NCBI GenBank assembly: GCA_964354855.1
Contig: CAYHBO010000004.1
Location: forward strand, 1 to 64,000
Length of the DNA stretch: 64,000 nucleotides
Direction of reading: 5' to 3'
Source: CAYHBO01 sp964354855
Lineage (GTDB): Bacteria; Babelota; Babeliae; Babelales; RVW-14
The notes beneath the pieces are model-generated. The model searched no databases. It was given only the letters and a program-made list of their open reading frames with translations, and was not told where the DNA came from. Each line of letters starts with the position of its first letter. Positions within the stretch are counted from its first letter, which is position 1. Both the position numbers and the translations under genes were made by a program. This document shows, in pieces, positions 1 to 7,508 of this stretch.

Positions 1-47
1 AGTACTATAATTTTATAATTAATTACCACTTAAGAGGATGACCTCCT

Positions 48-839
48 ATGACAATAAAAAAGATAATCTTACTCGTAGCTATGGCAACCGGCCTTAGCAC
101 AACTACACATGCCATGCAAGAAGGCCAGGTACCCGTAAACGACCTTAATGACCTAATCAACATGTTCGAGACATCATTGTCATTGAAAGAAGAAATCACC
201 CCAGGAATAAAAAAACAGATAAGCACCTTAATAACGACATTCTGGTTTGAAACTATTTATAACCATTTAATGACCATAGGTGATGGCAGTAAAGATTCGT
301 ACGATGATGATGTATATGAAAACTTTCAAAAGATATTATACAAGTCAGACGAACCAAAACTGAGAAATCAATTAGAACAATTCCAGAAAAACGAAGTTAT
401 ATTTACCAAAATGGCTTATTTAAATAAGCAAATTTCAGAGTTACTCAACATCCATGATGAAAGCAGCCCTGAACTCATTCGTAATCTTGTACTAGAAACT
501 GGCATACCTATGTTAAAAGCTTCAGCAGAATTATTAAAAAGTTGTGGTGGGCGAGGAAAAGGACTTAAAGATGCTCTAGCTGAGAAACAACAAGAGTTAG
601 AAGCAAATTTTCCAAGTTCCGTAAAAAAAATAAAAGAAAAATATAAAAGAACCAATCATGCACACGGAGCCAAGCAATCTTTAGATCCATTCAAAGGATT
701 TAAACGTAGAAAAACTAGAGATGAAAAAAGACGTGCCAAGATACGAGAAGAAGCTCTTGCCGCTAGAAGAAACAAGATTGGAGCAAACGCAACACAAACA
801 TCAAACGATAATCTGGAAGTAGAAGTTGACCAAAGATAA
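48..839 (+). CDS. Exported hypothetical protein with basic C-terminal tail
   Basis: I do not recognise a family. The 263-residue protein begins with a signal peptide (basic n-region, hydrophobic core, predicted cleavage after THA so that the mature protein starts Met-Gln). A purine-rich AAGAGG at 32-37 lies 10 bases before the ATG. The middle is mostly charged helix. The last ~60 residues are strongly basic, with the cluster KRRKTRDEKRRAK resembling a bipartite nuclear localisation signal, followed by an acidic end. It is monocistronic, with its own terminator just downstream. Export is well supported; any role, for instance as a host-directed effector, is inference. Confidence 0.8.
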   Translation: MTIKKIILLVAMATGLSTTTHAMQEGQVPVNDLNDLINMFETSLSLKEEITPGIKKQISTLITTFWFETIYNHLMTIGDGSKDSYDDDVYENFQKILYKSDEPKLRNQLEQFQKNEVIFTKMAYLNKQISELLNIHDESSPELIRNLVLETGIPMLKASAELLKSCGGRGKGLKDALAEKQQELEANFPSSVKKIKEKYKRTNHAHGAKQSLDPFKGFKRRKTRDEKRRAKIREEALAARRNKIGANATQTSNDNLEVEVDQR

Positions 840-858
840 CCTTTAATATTTCAATCAT

Positions 859-891
859 AAAAAAAGGCGCCCCTTAAAAGGCGCCTTTTTT
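859..891 (+). terminator. Rho-independent terminator, bidirectional
   Basis: The core GGCGCCCCTTAAAAGGCGCC (866-885) forms a GC-rich stem flanked by A and T runs, so it can act on both strands. On the plus strand it ends the gene at 48-839. On the minus strand it follows the small coding remnant at 894-986. The same core occurs inverted at 1011-1030. Confidence 0.85.
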
Positions 892-893
892 GT

Positions 894-986
894 TTAACGC
901 TTAATAGTCTCTTGTGCCGCTTCAATATAACTATCCAAACTTTTTCCAACCGACTGATAAATAATCTCATAAAAAGCATCTTTCTT
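894..986 (-). pseudogene. C-terminal remnant of an unidentified gene
   Basis: On the minus strand a 30-codon open stretch (beginning KKDAFYEIIYQSVGKS, ending AAQETIKR) runs to a TAA at 894-896 and is followed directly by a terminator. There is an in-frame stop immediately upstream (987-989) and no start codon inside. The composition looks like real protein (amphipathic helix), so this is most likely the surviving 3' end of a deleted gene. The parent family is unknown, and chance cannot be excluded for so short a frame. Confidence 0.4.
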
Positions 987-1003
987 TTAGGCAAGCTACC
1001 TAA

Positions 1004-1030
1004 TAAAAAAGGCGCCTTTTAAGGGGCGCC
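1004..1030 (-). terminator. Rho-independent terminator of the OmpA-like gene
   Basis: The stem GGCGCC/GGCGCC (1011-1016 with 1025-1030) is followed on the minus strand by a run of T, 30 bases beyond the stop of the OmpA-like lipoprotein gene. Its core is the exact reverse complement of the one at 866-885. Confidence 0.85.
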
Positions 1031-1059
1031 TTCTTAAACTTTAAACGTTTCTTAACGAA

Positions 1060-1746
1060 TTAAGCAACGTTAACTTCTGCACGACGATTAGGTGCTAAGT
1101 CTTTGATTTTTTCTGCACGATCTGCGCTATCACTCCAAACAAGTGGAGCTTCATAGCCCAAACCCAAGGTTTTTACCTTTTCTGCTGGTAAGCCATCTCT
1201 CATCATTTCTTTTTTAACTGCTTCTGCTCTTTTTTGTGAAAGCGCAACATTGTAAGCAGCTGAACCGATTTGACAAGTATGACCCGCAACAACAACATCT
1301 TTTCCTGAAGCTATTGCTTGTTTTGCAAGTTGAATGTCTTTTTTCACGCTTGATGCTTGATCTTTTCTGATGTCATTTTTATTGAAATCAAATTGAACAC
1401 GGTTAAATGATTCACTATCAAGGTCTAAGTTTGCCGCTAATTCTTGGTCTGATTTGCCTTCTTTATCTAATGCAATGGTGTAGTTTTTCTTTGAATGTTT
1501 ATCACTCACCGCAACCATCTTGCCATTTTCGTCATAAAGTTCATCGGTATCAACAAAAGCAAACTCGTTATCAGCATCAGCATCTAACAATGATTGGTTT
1601 TCTTGTAATAAAAGAGGAACGTCACCATCTTGGCTAAGAGAAGCTACATGTTTGTTTTTAGATTTTTTCGATGGGCACTCACCCTTTTTACCACAACCAA
1701 CAATAAGAAGTGATCCGGAAAGCAATAACGCTAACGTCTTCTGCAT
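1060..1746 (-). CDS. OmpA/Pal-family peptidoglycan-associated lipoprotein
   Basis: A 228-residue lipoprotein. The N-terminus ends in the lipobox LIVGC, with Cys18 as the lipidated residue, so it should sit in the outer membrane facing the periplasm. Residues ~118-228 form an OmpA C-terminal domain with FDFNKNDI, AGHTCQIGS and YNVALSQKRAEAV, which in this family binds meso-diaminopimelate in peptidoglycan. The Arg of the LSxxRA motif (R173) is kept, but the usual Asp of GHTD is Cys158 here. GGAG lies 7 bases before the ATG. The domain and lipoprotein calls are firm; whether this is the Pal of a Tol system cannot be told, as no tol genes are in the window. Confidence 0.9.
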   Translation of the reverse strand: MQKTLALLLSGSLLIVGCGKKGECPSKKSKNKHVASLSQDGDVPLLLQENQSLLDADADNEFAFVDTDELYDENGKMVAVSDKHSKKNYTIALDKEGKSDQELAANLDLDSESFNRVQFDFNKNDIRKDQASSVKKDIQLAKQAIASGKDVVVAGHTCQIGSAAYNVALSQKRAEAVKKEMMRDGLPAEKVKTLGLGYEAPLVWSDSADRAEKIKDLAPNRRAEVNVA

Positions 1747-1979
1747 AAATTCTCCTTCGTAGAATTATTTTATGAATAGTATTTATTTTGCATTTACAAC
1801 ATCTGTATACTCATCCTGAAAAAGGACTGAGCAAAGATATCACAACTTAAAGTAATTTACTACATCAATTTTACTACTCAATGGTATAATTCTTGTTTAT
1901 ACTGCTACTATCAATTATGATTTTTTTAAAATGTAAAAAATAAACGATTAGCGTTACCCTCAAAATACAAGGCCAGTTT

Positions 1980-3494
1980 GTGAAAAAAATAATCATCAAT
2001 AACGAAATCTGGCAAACACGTATTGCTGTGTTGTCTGAGAATAAACTACAAGATCTTTACTTCGATGTAGCAAGTAAAACCGATCTTGATCGTTGCTTTT
2101 TCAAAGGACGCATATCAAAGGTATTACCTGGCATTCAAACAGCATTTGTTGACATCGGGCAACAGAAGTCAGGTTTTTTACATATCACCGAAGTTGATCG
2201 TGAGCTTGCTAGTGAAAAAATTTTTGCCGGCGTACAAACCGATGAAGATCAGGATAAACCAAAAGAACGCATTCCCAGAGTTTCACTAAATATCAGCAAA
2301 ATTTTTAAAGAGAATGATGACGTCCTCGTACAAGTCATCAAAGAACCGATCCACGAAAAAGGACCAAAACTCACTACCTGTTTTACACTGCCAGGAAAAT
2401 TCATTGTCCTTATGCCAAACATTCCTCAAATCGGTATTTCTCGAAAAATAGAAGACCGTGAAGAACGGGCACGACTCAAAGAAGTTCTCTCACACATCTT
2501 ACCAAAAGGTATGGGAGCCATTGTCAGGACCACCGCCGAAAGTCGCAAGACCGCAGACCTTAAACGTGATATCGGCTTTCTGGTTGCCACTTGGAACTCG
2601 ATTATGAAAAAATTCAAAAAAGCTCAACCAGGCACCAAGGTTCATGAAGATATTCCATTGTCACTACGAGTCGTTAGAGACCAACTTGATGAAGATGTCG
2701 AAATGGTATTAACCGACAATCAAAAAGATCTTCAAGGAATTTCAAAGTTTGTAAAATCCTTTACTCCAGAGTTGGCTGATAAAGTTCAACTTTACACAGA
2801 AGACACCCCAATATTTGATAAATTTAATCTTGAAAAACAAATCGCCAGTGCACTGCAAAAGAAAGTTTCTCTCAAGTCTGGCGGAAGTCTTATTATTGAG
2901 TCAACCGAAGCAATGACCGTCATCGACGTCAACACCGGAAAATTTATCGGCTCAAACAGCCATGAAGAAACGATACTACAAACAAATCTTGAAGCGGCCG
3001 ACGAAATTGTTACACAACTTCGCTTACGTAACATCGGCGGTCTTATCGTTATCGATTTTATTGATATGGCGGTTTCATCTAACCGACAACGATTATCACG
3101 ATTTCTAGAGAAAACGCTTAAAGAGCGTGATAAATACCAATCGGTAACCCTACGTATTTCAGAGTTTGGCATTGTTCAAATGACCCGTAAACGATCAGGT
3201 AAAACGTTAACACAACAACTAACCACGAACTGTTTAACGTGCCATGGGCTTGGATTTGTTAAATCAACTTCAGCGATTGGATTTGAAATCTTACATCAGA
3301 TACAGCTCAAACTTGCGTTAAAGCCGGCACAAGGGTCATTAACCCTTTCATTGGCTCCTACCATTTATGATTATCTGATCCAGTATGAATACAAGTCAAT
3401 TTTGCAAATCGAAAAAGACCTAAACTGCAAAATTACTCTTGAAAAAAATGACAAAAACGAAGGCGCGCAATTTCAATTGCTTCCCGCCAAATAA
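1980..3494 (+). CDS. rng: Ribonuclease G/E family endoribonuclease
   Basis: A 504-residue protein, close to the length of E. coli RNase G (489), without the long C-terminal scaffold of RNase E. It cleaves single-stranded AU-rich RNA in rRNA maturation and mRNA decay. The first ~130 residues hold the RNase H-like/S1 region (KVLPGIQTAFVDIG, SGFLHI). The catalytic aspartates are D316 in VIDVNTG and D359 in IVIDFIDM, with the same 43-residue spacing as D303/D346 of E. coli RNase E. The Zn-link is CLTC at 418-421. The start is GTG, with AAGG 7 bases upstream; a TATAAT lies at 1885-1890. gatB follows after 9 bases, so the two are probably co-transcribed. Confidence 0.93.
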   Translation: MKKIIINNEIWQTRIAVLSENKLQDLYFDVASKTDLDRCFFKGRISKVLPGIQTAFVDIGQQKSGFLHITEVDRELASEKIFAGVQTDEDQDKPKERIPRVSLNISKIFKENDDVLVQVIKEPIHEKGPKLTTCFTLPGKFIVLMPNIPQIGISRKIEDREERARLKEVLSHILPKGMGAIVRTTAESRKTADLKRDIGFLVATWNSIMKKFKKAQPGTKVHEDIPLSLRVVRDQLDEDVEMVLTDNQKDLQGISKFVKSFTPELADKVQLYTEDTPIFDKFNLEKQIASALQKKVSLKSGGSLIIESTEAMTVIDVNTGKFIGSNSHEETILQTNLEAADEIVTQLRLRNIGGLIVIDFIDMAVSSNRQRLSRFLEKTLKERDKYQSVTLRISEFGIVQMTRKRSGKTLTQQLTTNCLTCHGLGFVKSTSAIGFEILHQIQLKLALKPAQGSLTLSLAPTIYDYLIQYEYKSILQIEKDLNCKITLEKNDKNEGAQFQLLPAK

Positions 3495-3503
3495 AGGACT
3501 CTC

Positions 3504-4964
3504 ATGACCCAAAAAACCGCTTTAGAAAAGTACCCTACCTATAGTGCTACCATTGGTATGGAAGTACATGTCCAATTAAAAACAAACACAAAAATTTTCT
3601 GCTCATGCCCGAACAAGTTTGGAGAACAACCAAACACCAATCTTTGTGAAATTTGCGCTGGCTACCCAGGAGTACTTCCCGCACTCAATAAGAAAGTGGT
3701 CGACTTTGCCATCATGGCCGGACTTGCCACCAACTGCACCATCACTCAGCACACAACTTTCTCACGCAAACATTACATGTACCCGGATCTGCCAAAAAAT
3801 TATCAAATCACTCAAGACAAAAACCCAATCTGTCAAAACGGTCACATCATCATTGATCAACCTGATGGTAGTGAAAAAAAGATTCGCATCGAACGTATCC
3901 ATATGGAAGAAGATGCGGGAAAAAATATTCATGCAAGCACGAATAAAGGCTGGGTTGATCTAAACCGTGCCGGAACACCACTACTTGAAATTGTCAGCCA
4001 ACCGGATATGAACAGTGCCGCTGAAGTTCGTGCCTATCTCATGCAACTTCATACCATTGTTCGTTATCTTGGCATCAGCGATGCTAACATGGAACAAGGC
4101 TCATTCCGCGCCGACGTCAACGTCTCAGTCAAAAAGAAAGATACTGAAAAACTTGGCACCAGAGTTGAAGTGAAAAACGTAAACTCGTTTCGCTATATCT
4201 GCCAAGCAATTGATTACGAAATTGAACGCCAAATCGAGATGATTGAAAACGGCGAACGCGTTAGACAAGAAACCCGTCAATGGGACAGCAAAGAGCAAAT
4301 TACCATCTTCATGCGCTCTAAAGAAGAAGCTCAAGATTATCGCTACTGCCCAGAACCTGATTTACCTGACATTATTATTGATGATGCATGGCTTAAAAGA
4401 TCTTCAGATAGCCTACCAGAATTACCTCATGCAAAACATCATCGCTTTCTTAGCAATTACAAGCTTACTCCGTATGAAGCTGAAATTTTAATTGATGATC
4501 TAGCACTAGCAAATTTTTTTGAAGAAGTTGCAACAAAGAGCAATAATCCAAAATCATCCAGCAACTGGATTCTTAGAGACTTCCTTGGGTATCTTAAAGA
4601 ACATAAGCTTGAGTTACATGACGTAAAAGTCACATCAGAACATCTTGCGAACTTGATTATTGAAATTGATAAAGGCACCATCAACAGCAAGTCAGCTCAG
4701 GAAGTGTTCGCAGACATGATGAGCTCAGGAAACATGCCAATCGATATCATCAAAACTAAAGGCTTACACCAAATCGGCTCAGCGGATGAACTTGAGACAA
4801 TTGTAAAACAGATCATCACTAACAACCCTGACAACGTTGCCAAGTTTAAGGCAGGCAATGATCGAGTATTTCCATTCTTTGTTGGTGAAGCCATGAAGGC
4901 AACTAAAGGAAAAGGGAATCCACAATTGTTAACGGCGTTACTTAAAAAACATTTAGAGTCTTAG
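3504..4964 (+). CDS. gatB: Aspartyl/glutamyl-tRNA amidotransferase subunit B
   Basis: The 486-residue GatB subunit of GatCAB, which converts misacylated Glu-tRNA(Gln) or Asp-tRNA(Asn) to the cognate amidated form by phosphorylating the acyl group and accepting ammonia from GatA. The signature YSATIGMEVHVQL opens the protein. The Zn-binding cysteines CSC and CEIC lie at about residues 33-53, and the central HMEEDAGK and DLNRAGTPLLEIV blocks are intact. The tail is the YqeY-like tRNA-binding domain. gatA and gatC are not in this window. An AAAGGA ribosome site precedes the ATG and a terminator follows the stop directly. Confidence 0.96.
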   Translation: MTQKTALEKYPTYSATIGMEVHVQLKTNTKIFCSCPNKFGEQPNTNLCEICAGYPGVLPALNKKVVDFAIMAGLATNCTITQHTTFSRKHYMYPDLPKNYQITQDKNPICQNGHIIIDQPDGSEKKIRIERIHMEEDAGKNIHASTNKGWVDLNRAGTPLLEIVSQPDMNSAAEVRAYLMQLHTIVRYLGISDANMEQGSFRADVNVSVKKKDTEKLGTRVEVKNVNSFRYICQAIDYEIERQIEMIENGERVRQETRQWDSKEQITIFMRSKEEAQDYRYCPEPDLPDIIIDDAWLKRSSDSLPELPHAKHHRFLSNYKLTPYEAEILIDDLALANFFEEVATKSNNPKSSSNWILRDFLGYLKEHKLELHDVKVTSEHLANLIIEIDKGTINSKSAQEVFADMMSSGNMPIDIIKTKGLHQIGSADELETIVKQIITNNPDNVAKFKAGNDRVFPFFVGEAMKATKGKGNPQLLTALLKKHLES

Positions 4965-4990
4965 AAGAGGGGTCGATCCCTCTTATTTTT
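4965..4990 (+). terminator. Terminator after gatB
   Basis: The stem AAGAGGG/CCCTCTT, starting on the base after the gatB stop codon, is followed by ATTTTT. A strong intrinsic terminator for the rng-gatB unit. Confidence 0.85.
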
Positions 4991-5026
4991 ACCTTAGTAC
5001 CCTGACAGAATTATTTTATTTTAGAA

Positions 5027-5163
5027 CACGTCATCCTCGCGTATACGGGGATCCAGGACTTCTTTCTTCTTTAAAATTTTTATACTTCTTTTTTTAAAAA
5101 AGTTTTTAGAAAGTCAGTAAAAATAAGTAAGACCTGGATCCCCCAATTCGCGAGGATGACGTA
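5027..5163. repeat. MITE-like imperfect inverted repeat, about 135 bp
   Basis: The left arm (about 5028-5057, CGTCATCCTCGCG then GGGGATCCAGG) and the right arm (about 5133-5162) are reverse complements over 30 bases except for a central 5-base block. The T/A-rich interior can partly pair as well (ACTTTC/GAAAGT ends), so the whole element can fold as a long hairpin. It has no coding capacity and sits in the gap between convergent genes. Such elements are usually non-autonomous mobile repeats, but no second copy lies in this window to prove it. Confidence 0.75.
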
Positions 5164-5182
5164 ACACGCGTAATAACTTTGA

Positions 5183-6052
5183 TTAACTCTCTTCTTTTCT
5201 CGCTTTCTTCCCAGGATGTTCATCATCAGATTCGCTCTCTTCTTCATCAGAAGACTCATCACTAGAAGCTTCATCATCGGCATCGTCTGTAAACATATGA
5301 CTACAAGCATTTTGACGAACCATGGTCGGTTCATCACCGAAGAGCGTCGGCAAATCAACAATCTCATAACCTTCTCGCTTTAACGTACGAATAAGACGTC
5401 TCAATTCTTTTATCGTCCGACCTTCATATTTTTCTTTTAAATGTATCAAAATAATATCATCTCCCGAGTGACGCCAATCTTTTGGGTTGCTACGTTGCAA
5501 CTGCTGCATAATCACATTAACAAGATCATCAGCAGTCACATCTTCCTTCCAATCTTGTGGATCAACCGACCAGATAATAATTCTGTAGCCTGCCGCTTTA
5601 AGATTTTTAAGCATGTCATCATTTAAGTTGCCACCAAACGGCCGAAAGAATTTATCTCTCCCTTGTTTCGGTAAAAGATTTGAAGCTAATGCTCCTTTAT
5701 CTCCTTGAACCCCAATCACATGACCAGCTTCAGCTATTTTTTGAACAACCCCAGCTTCATCATTATCCAACAAAGTACCATTGATAAAAAATGATGCTCT
5801 CACCTGTTTCTTTTCAAGCAGTTCAAGTATCTCTCTAATCAACTTACCATGTTCAATATCACTAAACGTAATAGATACACGCTTTGCGGTAGTTGGACCT
5901 TGTACAAAAACATTAGACCCTTCAACTTGGCATGCTTCACGAATTATTTGTCCCCAGGGTTTCTTTGGTATTTCTGGCTGTGGGGCCTCATTCATAGAAA
6001 ACACAAAATATGGTTGAGTGATAAGAAGTATCGTTAAGAACGATTTTTTCAT
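5183..6052 (-). CDS. Exported NodB-type polysaccharide deacetylase homologue, probably inactive, with acidic tail
   Basis: A 289-residue protein with a signal peptide (mature start MNEAP). Residues ~55-240 align with the NodB fold: VSITFSD (62-65) for the TFDD motif, FFRPFGG (~135-141) for RxPxG, WSVDPQDW for motif 4 and LIHL for motif 5. However, the catalytic-base Asp of TFDD is Ser64, and the metal-binding H-S/T-x-x-H box is replaced by GVQGDKGAL with the flanking segment shortened. Deacetylation therefore seems unlikely. Residues ~255-289 are Ser/Asp/Glu-rich (SSDESSDEEESESDDE), ending in the basic KKARK, a eukaryote-like acidic tail. AGAGGG lies 7 bases before the start. Confidence 0.8.
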   Translation of the reverse strand: MKKSFLTILLITQPYFVFSMNEAPQPEIPKKPWGQIIREACQVEGSNVFVQGPTTAKRVSITFSDIEHGKLIREILELLEKKQVRASFFINGTLLDNDEAGVVQKIAEAGHVIGVQGDKGALASNLLPKQGRDKFFRPFGGNLNDDMLKNLKAAGYRIIIWSVDPQDWKEDVTADDLVNVIMQQLQRSNPKDWRHSGDDIILIHLKEKYEGRTIKELRRLIRTLKREGYEIVDLPTLFGDEPTMVRQNACSHMFTDDADDEASSDESSDEEESESDDEHPGKKARKEES

Positions 6053-6152
6053 ATAAGACCCTCTTTTAATAAAAATTTGATTATCTCTAAAACACTTTAT
6101 TTATAAGCTTATTTTGGCATAAAAACACTTCAATAAGCAATGGTTTAACTTT

Positions 6153-6199
6153 AAAAAGTAATGCTTTCTGAGTGAAAGCATTACTTTTTATTTTTTTTT
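6153..6199 (+). terminator. Strong terminator in a divergent intergenic region
   Basis: A 16-bp perfect stem (6153-6168 with 6174-6189, core GTAATGCTTTC) with loop TGAGT is followed by an A and nine T. The flanking A/T runs make it usable on both strands. It lies between two divergently transcribed genes, so no annotated plus-strand gene ends here; it may end an unrecognised short transcript or insulate the two promoters. Confidence 0.8.
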
Positions 6200-6252
6200 A
6201 AGCATTAAACAAGATATTATTGCTGTTTCTCGTAGCAAAATCTCTTAAAATT

Positions 6253-6314
6253 CGTTACGTTATCAATCGAAATTCGCCCAGTTTTTCTGGGTATTTTTAA
6301 TTGGTAACGTAACG
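6253..6314 (+). promoter_or_regulatory. Structured leader: nested hairpins before the aminotransferase gene
   Basis: An outer stem of 15 bp (6253-6267, CGTTACGTTATCAAT, with 6300-6314, ATTGGTAACGTAACG, one G-T wobble) encloses an inner hairpin CCCAG-TTTTT-CTGGG (6277-6291), which is followed by TATTTTT. The inner part alone resembles a terminator, which the outer stem would compete with or present. It ends 32 bases before the ATG. This geometry fits an attenuator or another cis-acting RNA; no known riboswitch class is recognised. Confidence 0.45.
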
Positions 6315-6346
6315 TTCATCCCATTACCCATTTTAAGGTTGCGCTC

Positions 6347-7501
6347 ATGTTAGAAGTCCCTCTTTCCGGTATAAAAAGAATTGAAGAAGTTGCAGGCAGC
6401 AGCAAAGAACATATTTCCCTATCACAAGGGTCCATCAAAGTTGGTGGCATACCTCAAGAAATAAAAAAGTACATCCAAACACTTCTAGAAAGTGATATCA
6501 CCGACTACTACCAAAGCTGCTGGGGTCTCAAAGTTTTACGTGAACGCCTCACAAAAATGGTACATGAAGAGTTTCAATCCCCTATCGATATGAAGCAAAT
6601 AATTCCAACTCACGGTTGCATTGGAGGACTTTCTCTTATCTACCTCACACTTCTTAATCCAGATGACGAAGTTATTATCCCTGAGCCGGCTTACCCTGCG
6701 TATGGTTTACTTACTCATGTCACACGCAGCAAAGCAGTTTTTGTAAGTTGCTTGGTAAAATCGTCTGAAGATATCGGTGGCTTAACCTATGAATTCGACA
6801 TCGATAAAATTAAAGCAGCCGTCACAAGTAAAACAAAAATTATTATTTTTTCTAACCCGAACAATCCTGCAGGAATTATCATTCCACCAGCGGTCATTCG
6901 CGAATTACTTACCTTTTGTGAAGAACACGGCATTTACCTCGTTGTTGATGAAGCGTATCGCAACTATGTTTTTGAAGGCACCTTCCAATCAACACTCACC
7001 ATGATGCATCAATCAGAATTTCTGATTTCAGCAAATACCTTCTCAAAAAATTTTGCAATGAGTGGATGGCGTATCGGCTATCTTGTTGTCCCTCAAAAAC
7101 TTGCCCACGCGCTTGCCGGCATGCAGGATGCACTCCTCAATTGTCTTAACAACACCGCACAATACGCAGCTCTATATGCTCTTGATCGTCCAGAGTACAG
7201 CAGAGACTTTCATGCCAAGGTTTTACATAACCGCGATGTTGCTATGCACATGTTGCAACCTCTGGTTGAAAAAGGTGTCATTAGCTACGCAAAACCACAT
7301 GGCGGATTTTTCTTACTCTTGAAAACCGAACTTGATGATGCAACTGATTTATGTATGGGCATCTTAAATCAAGCAAAAGTTGGCGTCATTCCAGGATCTT
7401 CATTTGGCCCATCAGGAAAACCATACTTCCGTGTTTGCTACGCACGTGAACCTGAAATTTTAGCAGAAGGCATTCGCAGACTCGTCAATTACTTAGGGTA
7501 G
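6347..7501 (+). CDS. Class I/II PLP-dependent aminotransferase
   Basis: A 384-residue fold-type I aminotransferase of the aspartate aminotransferase group. Visible signatures are NPNNPAG (substrate/PLP pocket), VVDEAYRNYVFEG (Asp contacting the pyridine nitrogen), TFSKNFAMSGWRIGY with the Schiff-base Lys, and an Arg-containing FRVCYA near the C-terminus that binds the substrate carboxylate in this family. Substrate cannot be set from sequence; aspartate, alanine or a similar amino acid is likely. murC follows after 7 bases, suggesting co-transcription, and the long structured leader may regulate both. Cytoplasmic. Confidence 0.9.
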   Translation: MLEVPLSGIKRIEEVAGSSKEHISLSQGSIKVGGIPQEIKKYIQTLLESDITDYYQSCWGLKVLRERLTKMVHEEFQSPIDMKQIIPTHGCIGGLSLIYLTLLNPDDEVIIPEPAYPAYGLLTHVTRSKAVFVSCLVKSSEDIGGLTYEFDIDKIKAAVTSKTKIIIFSNPNNPAGIIIPPAVIRELLTFCEEHGIYLVVDEAYRNYVFEGTFQSTLTMMHQSEFLISANTFSKNFAMSGWRIGYLVVPQKLAHALAGMQDALLNCLNNTAQYAALYALDRPEYSRDFHAKVLHNRDVAMHMLQPLVEKGVISYAKPHGGFFLLLKTELDDATDLCMGILNQAKVGVIPGSSFGPSGKPYFRVCYAREPEILAEGIRRLVNYLG

Positions 7502-7508
7502 GAGCATC

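Noticed and set aside
1820..1850. Hairpin-like CTCATCCT-GAAAA-AGGACTGAG upstream of the OmpA-like gene, considered as a terminator or REP element
   Set aside because: The stem is short with a bulge, there is no T run, and it lacks the invariant parts of the REP-like elements.
2792..3172. 126-codon minus-strand frame inside rng
   Set aside because: It is antisense to the conserved catalytic core of RNase G and has no supporting signals.
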